This document shows, in pieces, positions 60,802 through 64,000 of a DNA stretch of 64,000 nt. Within the stretch, counting starts at the first letter, position 1, and each line of letters begins with the position of its first letter. The stretch is from Sediminibacterium sp. UBA657. Lineage in GTDB: Bacteria > Bacteroidota > Bacteroidia > Chitinophagales > Chitinophagaceae. A program made the translations under genes and the position numbers. The notes beneath the pieces were generated by a model. It made no database searches. It saw only the letters and a program-made list of their open reading frames with translations, and had not been told where the DNA came from. The stretch is from NCBI GenBank assembly GCA_002299885.1, contig DBOB01000023.1, forward strand, positions 37,715-101,714, in the 5' to 3' direction.

Positions 60802-62124
60802 ATGAAAAAAACATTCCCTTTTTTATTTACATTAATTGGATTATCTATCCTGGGGATCTTGTTTATTCAAATCACTTGGTTGCAGGGCTTATTTTTATTA
60901 CAAAAAAACCAATTGGTTGAAAAAGTAAATCAAGCGGGAGTGATTGTCTCTTCAGAATTAGGAAAAAAATTAAATGGAGGACTAGCGTTTCATTTCCCAA
61001 AAAAATCTTTGAGTTTATCGGGAGGGGGGCATTCCCATAGTTTCGAAGAAGCCACTTTGTCGGATATGTATACCACGCAGGATCTGGATAAAAGATTAAG
61101 AGCAGCCATGGCAAAATATGGATTGCAAGACCTGATGTATGAGTTTGCATTACAAGACAAAAATGGGAATATAGAAATTAAGAGCAAAAAATTTGAAGAT
61201 GTATTTGTGGACGAATTGAATATGGTGCAAACCAGGGTATCTATTATTCCTCAAGAGATATTAGAAACGACTGGGCCTTTTGAAACATTGATCATTATTG
61301 TCCCTAATGTTAATTCCTATTTATTTAAAACTTTACAGTGGGTTGTTTTTGGTGCTGCATTATTTATCATTATTGTATTGGCGGCATTTATTATTACAAT
61401 TAGGTCCTTAATCAAACAAAAAAAACTGAGTGAAATTAAGAGTGATTTTATTAACAACATGACCCATGAGCTTAAGACACCATTGGCAACCATTTCACTT
61501 GCCGTGGATGCGCTTAAATCCACTAAGGTACAATCGGATGCAGGCGCTGTAGATTACTTTAGCTCAATCATTAAAGAGGAAAACACCCGAATGAACAAGC
61601 ATGTAGAAACCATTTTACAAGCTGCTCATTTAGAGAAAAAAGAAAATGAACTCAATAGACAACTAGTGAATATCAATGACCTTATTCAAGGTGTCATTGA
61701 TAGTTTTAAATTACAATTAGATGCGAAGCCTTCAGCAGTTCATACACAATTAGATGCGAAGCCTTCTGAAATTTGGATTGACGAAGAATATTTTTTACAT
61801 GTTTTATCTAATTTAATTGACAATGCAATTAAATATGCTAAGTCAGAAATTGATATCACTATTATAACGAAAACAGTTTCTAATAAAATTATTATTTCGA
61901 TCGAGGATAAGGGTATTGGGATGACACCTGATACAGTGAAACATATATTTGAAAAGTTTTATCGTGCACATGCAGGGAATATTCATAACGTAAAAGGATT
62001 CGGACTTGGCATGAGTTATGTTAAATGGGTGATAGACTTACACAAGGGTACAATACAAGTTACAAGTGAGTTGGATAAAGGCACAAAGGTTGAAATTAGT
62101 CTACCTATGATTGAACCAAAATAA
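60802..62124 (+). CDS. Membrane sensor histidine kinase (RprX-like)
   Basis: A 440-residue kinase with two membrane segments (about 7-30 and 176-200) flanking a periplasmic sensor of about 145 residues. There is no clear HAMP domain. The HisKA dimerisation helix has phospho-acceptor H222 in NNMTHELKTPLATISLA, and the ATPase has N (LSNLIDNAIKYAKS), G1 (DKGIGMTPD) and G2 (GFGLGMSYV) boxes. An 11-residue tandem duplication (QLDAKPSAVHT/QLDAKPSEIWI) sits before the N box. No response regulator is adjacent; the OmpR-type regulator at 2.7-3.4 kb is a candidate partner. The 3' end overlaps queA by 24 bp. Confidence 0.92.
   Translation: MKKTFPFLFTLIGLSILGILFIQITWLQGLFLLQKNQLVEKVNQAGVIVSSELGKKLNGGLAFHFPKKSLSLSGGGHSHSFEEATLSDMYTTQDLDKRLRAAMAKYGLQDLMYEFALQDKNGNIEIKSKKFEDVFVDELNMVQTRVSIIPQEILETTGPFETLIIIVPNVNSYLFKTLQWVVFGAALFIIIVLAAFIITIRSLIKQKKLSEIKSDFINNMTHELKTPLATISLAVDALKSTKVQSDAGAVDYFSSIIKEENTRMNKHVETILQAAHLEKKENELNRQLVNINDLIQGVIDSFKLQLDAKPSAVHTQLDAKPSEIWIDEEYFLHVLSNLIDNAIKYAKSEIDITIITKTVSNKIIISIEDKGIGMTPDTVKHIFEKFYRAHAGNIHNVKGFGLGMSYVKWVIDLHKGTIQVTSELDKGTKVEISLPMIEPK
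61713..61766 (+). repeat. 21-bp direct repeat inside the histidine kinase
   Basis: The 21-nt sequence at 61713-61733 (starting ACAATTAGATGCG) is repeated exactly at 61746-61766, a 33-bp period that keeps frame and duplicates 11 residues. Confidence 0.85.
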
Positions 62125-63366
62125 ACAACCGTCCCCATAACTAAGGAATCGATACTCATTGGCTATGGCATGTTGATAAACTGTCTTCCATTCATCACCA
62201 GCAATGGCAGCAATGATTAGTAATAGCGTAGACTTAGGCTGATGAAAATTCGTAATCAATCCTTTACAAATTTTAAATTGATACCCAGGCTTTACCATTA
62301 ACTGGGTAGTTGCAAATAACGTCTTTATCTTTTTTTGGGTCATCCAATCCTTTAAAAATTGCATTGCTTCATTGATACTCATTTTCTTATCCTCTAAAGT
62401 ATATGCATCCCATTGTAATAAATTTATTTCGTTCACATCAATTTCTGGCGTCTGCTTTATTTTAATCGCTAACCAATATAAAGACTCTAAAGTTCTAAGT
62501 GAGGTTGTGCCAACTGCAATAACATTATCAGATGTAGTGGCTAAGTATTCGATGGTTTCTACGCTTACGTCAATAAATTCTGCATGCATTAAATGATCCT
62601 GAAAGTCGTCTACTTTAACAGGCATAAATGTACCTGCCCCAACATGTAGTGTGATGAATTTTTTATCAATTCCTTTTGCAGACAGAGTATTAAAAACATG
62701 TTCATCAAAATGTAAGCCTGCAGTAGGCGCTGCCACGGAACCTTCTGTTGTTGCATAGGTTGTTTGATAGCGGTCTTTATCCGTTTCATTCGCTTCTCTT
62801 TGTATATAAGGTGGCAAAGGAATTTGACCAACAAGGGCAATGATTTCAGAAAAAACAATATCCGGATGATCCCAAGAAAATTCAATTACAAAATGTCCTT
62901 CTTCTTGTGCTATTTTTTTTGCTGACAAAAGGATTTTTATATGATCATAAAATAGTTCCTTCTGTAAAAATTCCGTCTTCCATTTTTTAGCACCACCCAC
63001 TAAACATTTCCATTGTACTTTATTGGTGGCTTGCATTGCTAATTGCACTGGCGTAAATGCAGCAGTGGGTTCTAGACAAAAAATTTCTATTTTGTTTTGC
63101 TTGCTATTTGTAGATGAATGAGGATCAATCATCTTTTCGGCATCATGGCCATAAGACTTATCAAACAAGATTCTTGCAGCAATGACCTTACTATTGTTAA
63201 AAAATAGGCTATGACCAGTAGGGATATAATCCGCGATATACTTGTATTGTGCCTCGGCTGTAATGACTTGATCCCAAACCAAGAGCTTGCTGTCTGACCT
63301 GTTACCCGCTGGGGTATAAGCTATTCGCTCATCAGGTAAATCGTAATCAAAATCGGCCATTTTCAT
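62101..63366 (-). CDS. queA: S-adenosylmethionine:tRNA ribosyltransferase-isomerase
   Basis: Transfers and isomerises the ribosyl moiety of AdoMet to preQ1-tRNA, giving epoxyqueuosine. Family landmarks are ADFDYDLPDERIAYTP, SLFFNNSKVIAARI, GQIPLPPYIQRE, YQTTYATTEGSVAAPTAGLHFD, LHVGAGTFMPV and ITNFHQPKSTLLL. At 421 residues it is longer than the usual 340-360; part of the excess is an insertion near residues 85-105. ATG 63366 lies 4 nt from the -7; Met at 63360 is an alternative. It overlaps the convergent histidine kinase gene by 24 bp. Confidence 0.95.
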   Translation of the reverse strand: MKMADFDYDLPDERIAYTPAGNRSDSKLLVWDQVITAEAQYKYIADYIPTGHSLFFNNSKVIAARILFDKSYGHDAEKMIDPHSSTNSKQNKIEIFCLEPTAAFTPVQLAMQATNKVQWKCLVGGAKKWKTEFLQKELFYDHIKILLSAKKIAQEEGHFVIEFSWDHPDIVFSEIIALVGQIPLPPYIQREANETDKDRYQTTYATTEGSVAAPTAGLHFDEHVFNTLSAKGIDKKFITLHVGAGTFMPVKVDDFQDHLMHAEFIDVSVETIEYLATTSDNVIAVGTTSLRTLESLYWLAIKIKQTPEIDVNEINLLQWDAYTLEDKKMSINEAMQFLKDWMTQKKIKTLFATTQLMVKPGYQFKICKGLITNFHQPKSTLLLIIAAIAGDEWKTVYQHAIANEYRFLSYGDGCLFWFNHR

Positions 63367-63370
63367 GGCG

Positions 63371-63378
63371 CAAAAATA
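63371..63378 (-). promoter_or_regulatory. -7 element for queA
   Basis: TATTTTTG on the minus strand matches TAnnTTTG and ends 4 nt before ATG 63366 or 10 nt before ATG 63360. Confidence 0.55.
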
Positions 63379-63441
63379 GCAAAACCCATTGAAATGCCAT
63401 GATTTAGGTGAATTCACAGCTTATAAACCTCGAAAAATAGG

Positions 63442-63450
63442 TTATCCACA
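63442..63450 (+). promoter_or_regulatory. Single DnaA-box consensus upstream of mraZ
   Basis: TTATCCACA is an exact match to the strong E. coli DnaA box. Only one copy is seen here and there is no dnaA or dnaN nearby, so an origin is not implied. Confidence 0.35.
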
Positions 63451-63570
63451 GCTCTTAACACACCTAAATTTTAGAAATAGGTCAAAATCTCCTGAAATTC
63501 AATCATAGCAAGGGTATTAGCTCGGTTTATTTCTTGTGGAAAACTAGAAGGGGTTGTTTGGCCTATAAAA

Positions 63571-63605
63571 GTGGTAAAAAGTGTTATTTTGTGTGAACAA
63601 GTGGT
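63571..63605 (+). promoter_or_regulatory. Probable MraZ operator: four 10-bp-spaced GTGKK boxes
   Basis: GTGGT (63571), GTGTT (63581), GTGTG (63591) and GTGGT (63601) start exactly 10 bp apart, and three of the four are preceded by AA. Characterised MraZ operators consist of short direct repeats at helical-turn spacing just upstream of mraZ. The last box ends 25 bp before the mraZ ATG. Confidence 0.7.
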
Positions 63606-63630
63606 AAAATAAAGACCAAATTATTAACAA

Positions 63631-64000
63631 ATGACAGGATTTCACGGAGAATATCAATCAACTATAGACGCGAAAGGGCGTTTCCTAGTTCCAGGTAGCT
63701 TGAAAAAGCAACTGGCAGAAGGGGAGACGCGTTTTATCGTAAGTAGAGGATTTGAAAAGTGCTTGACACTTTACCCGTTGAAAAGCTGGCAAGCGATTTT
63801 GGACAGAATTAGCCAATTGAATGACTTTGATCCCAAAGTGAGACAATTCCGTCGTCAGTTCTTAGGTGGTGCAACCGAAGTTGAGTTGGATGGTGCAGGC
63901 CGTTTATTACTGCCTCCAACTTTAAGAGAGTTTGCATTACCAGGAAAAGAAATTGTTTTAGCGGCAGCATTGGATCGTTTGGAAGTTTGGGATGCAAGTA
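63631..64000 (+). CDS. mraZ: Transcriptional regulator MraZ, 3'-truncated by window edge
   Basis: AbrB-fold DNA-binding protein that opens the division and cell wall cluster and represses it in E. coli. The visible 123 residues include both SpoVT/AbrB half-sites: GEYQSTIDAKGRFLVPGSLK near the start and EVELDGAGRLLLPPTLREFA later, with FRRQFLGGA between. The family length is about 145-155, so roughly 25 residues are missing. The ATG at 63631 is preceded by four direct repeats likely bound by MraZ itself. It should be followed by rsmH, ftsL and the mur/fts genes outside the window. Confidence 0.96.
   Translation, partial: MTGFHGEYQSTIDAKGRFLVPGSLKKQLAEGETRFIVSRGFEKCLTLYPLKSWQAILDRISQLNDFDPKVRQFRRQFLGGATEVELDGAGRLLLPPTLREFALPGKEIVLAAALDRLEVWDAS

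Noticed and set aside
1..64000. CRISPR arrays, transposases, prophage or defence systems
   Set aside because: No regularly spaced repeats, transposase motifs or phage genes were found; all long frames are accounted for by housekeeping or envelope genes.

Overview
The window is a gene-dense, AT-rich stretch of a Bacteroidota chromosome, most likely from the Chitinophagaceae/Sphingobacteriia side. The lineage call rests on four things seen in the sequence: type IX secretion genes (gldJ, porU, porV, and a subtilase with a C-terminal sorting domain), an LpxC-FabZ fusion, promoters with the Bacteroidota -7 element TAnnTTTG, and almost no Shine-Dalgarno sequences. I see no transposase, prophage, CRISPR array, restriction-modification or recognisable defence island. 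The window reads as a housekeeping segment with two tRNA genes. Both edges cut genes: the left edge truncates a DPP-IV-like peptidase and the right edge truncates mraZ.

Layout. 0-7.4 kb: S9 peptidase (partial), ruvB, then on the minus strand a response regulator, recQ and a copper P-type ATPase. 7.4-16.5 kb: tsaE, alanine dehydrogenase, a minus-strand lipid A operon (HD hydrolase, lpxD, lpxC-fabZ, lpxA, ABC ATPase), then a small conserved protein, an MBL hydrolase and a membrane-anchored HhH protein. 16.5-21 kb: minus-strand proteostasis block (tRNA-Leu, tig, clpP, clpP, clpX and a 48-codon gene). 21-26 kb: flippase and fRMsr; dtd, mazG-like, glyS; a flavin reductase. 26-34 kb: secreted subtilase, small exported protein, mfd. 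34-45 kb: a 68-residue protein, gyrB, AraC regulator, amidohydrolase lipoprotein, fumC, enoyl-CoA hydratase, a B12-binding subunit, gltX, polysaccharide deacetylase, tatD, tRNA-Ser. 45-56.6 kb: DUF983, murF, ispF, gldJ on minus; porU, porV, dut, a DUF4292 lipoprotein and an EnvC-like protein on plus. 56.6-64 kb: glpK-glpF, atpD-atpC, histidine kinase, queA and mraZ.

How the genes fit together. The largest coherent theme is the cell envelope: lipid A synthesis, peptidoglycan precursor synthesis (murF, with mraZ probably opening the division/wall cluster), type IX secretion and its cargo, an EnvC-like factor, a lipid-linked glycan flippase and a polysaccharide deacetylase. A second theme is protein quality control and translation fidelity (tig/clpPPX, dtd next to glyS, tsaE, queA, gltX).

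No clearly new multi-gene system is visible. The observations most worth following up are: (i) four GTGKK boxes exactly 10 bp apart upstream of mraZ, which look like a MraZ operator; (ii) many -7 elements ending only 3-7 nt before an ATG, implying leaderless mRNAs; (iii) a perfect 23-bp inverted repeat between convergent genes; (iv) a terminator with no matching gene plus a tiny ORF antisense to the deacetylase-tatD gap; (v) a repeat/hairpin cluster after tRNA-Ser; and (vi) several family members lacking expected residues (a GldJ-like protein with no lipobox, an EnvC-like protein with no zinc ligands, a DUF5679-like protein with no zinc knuckles).
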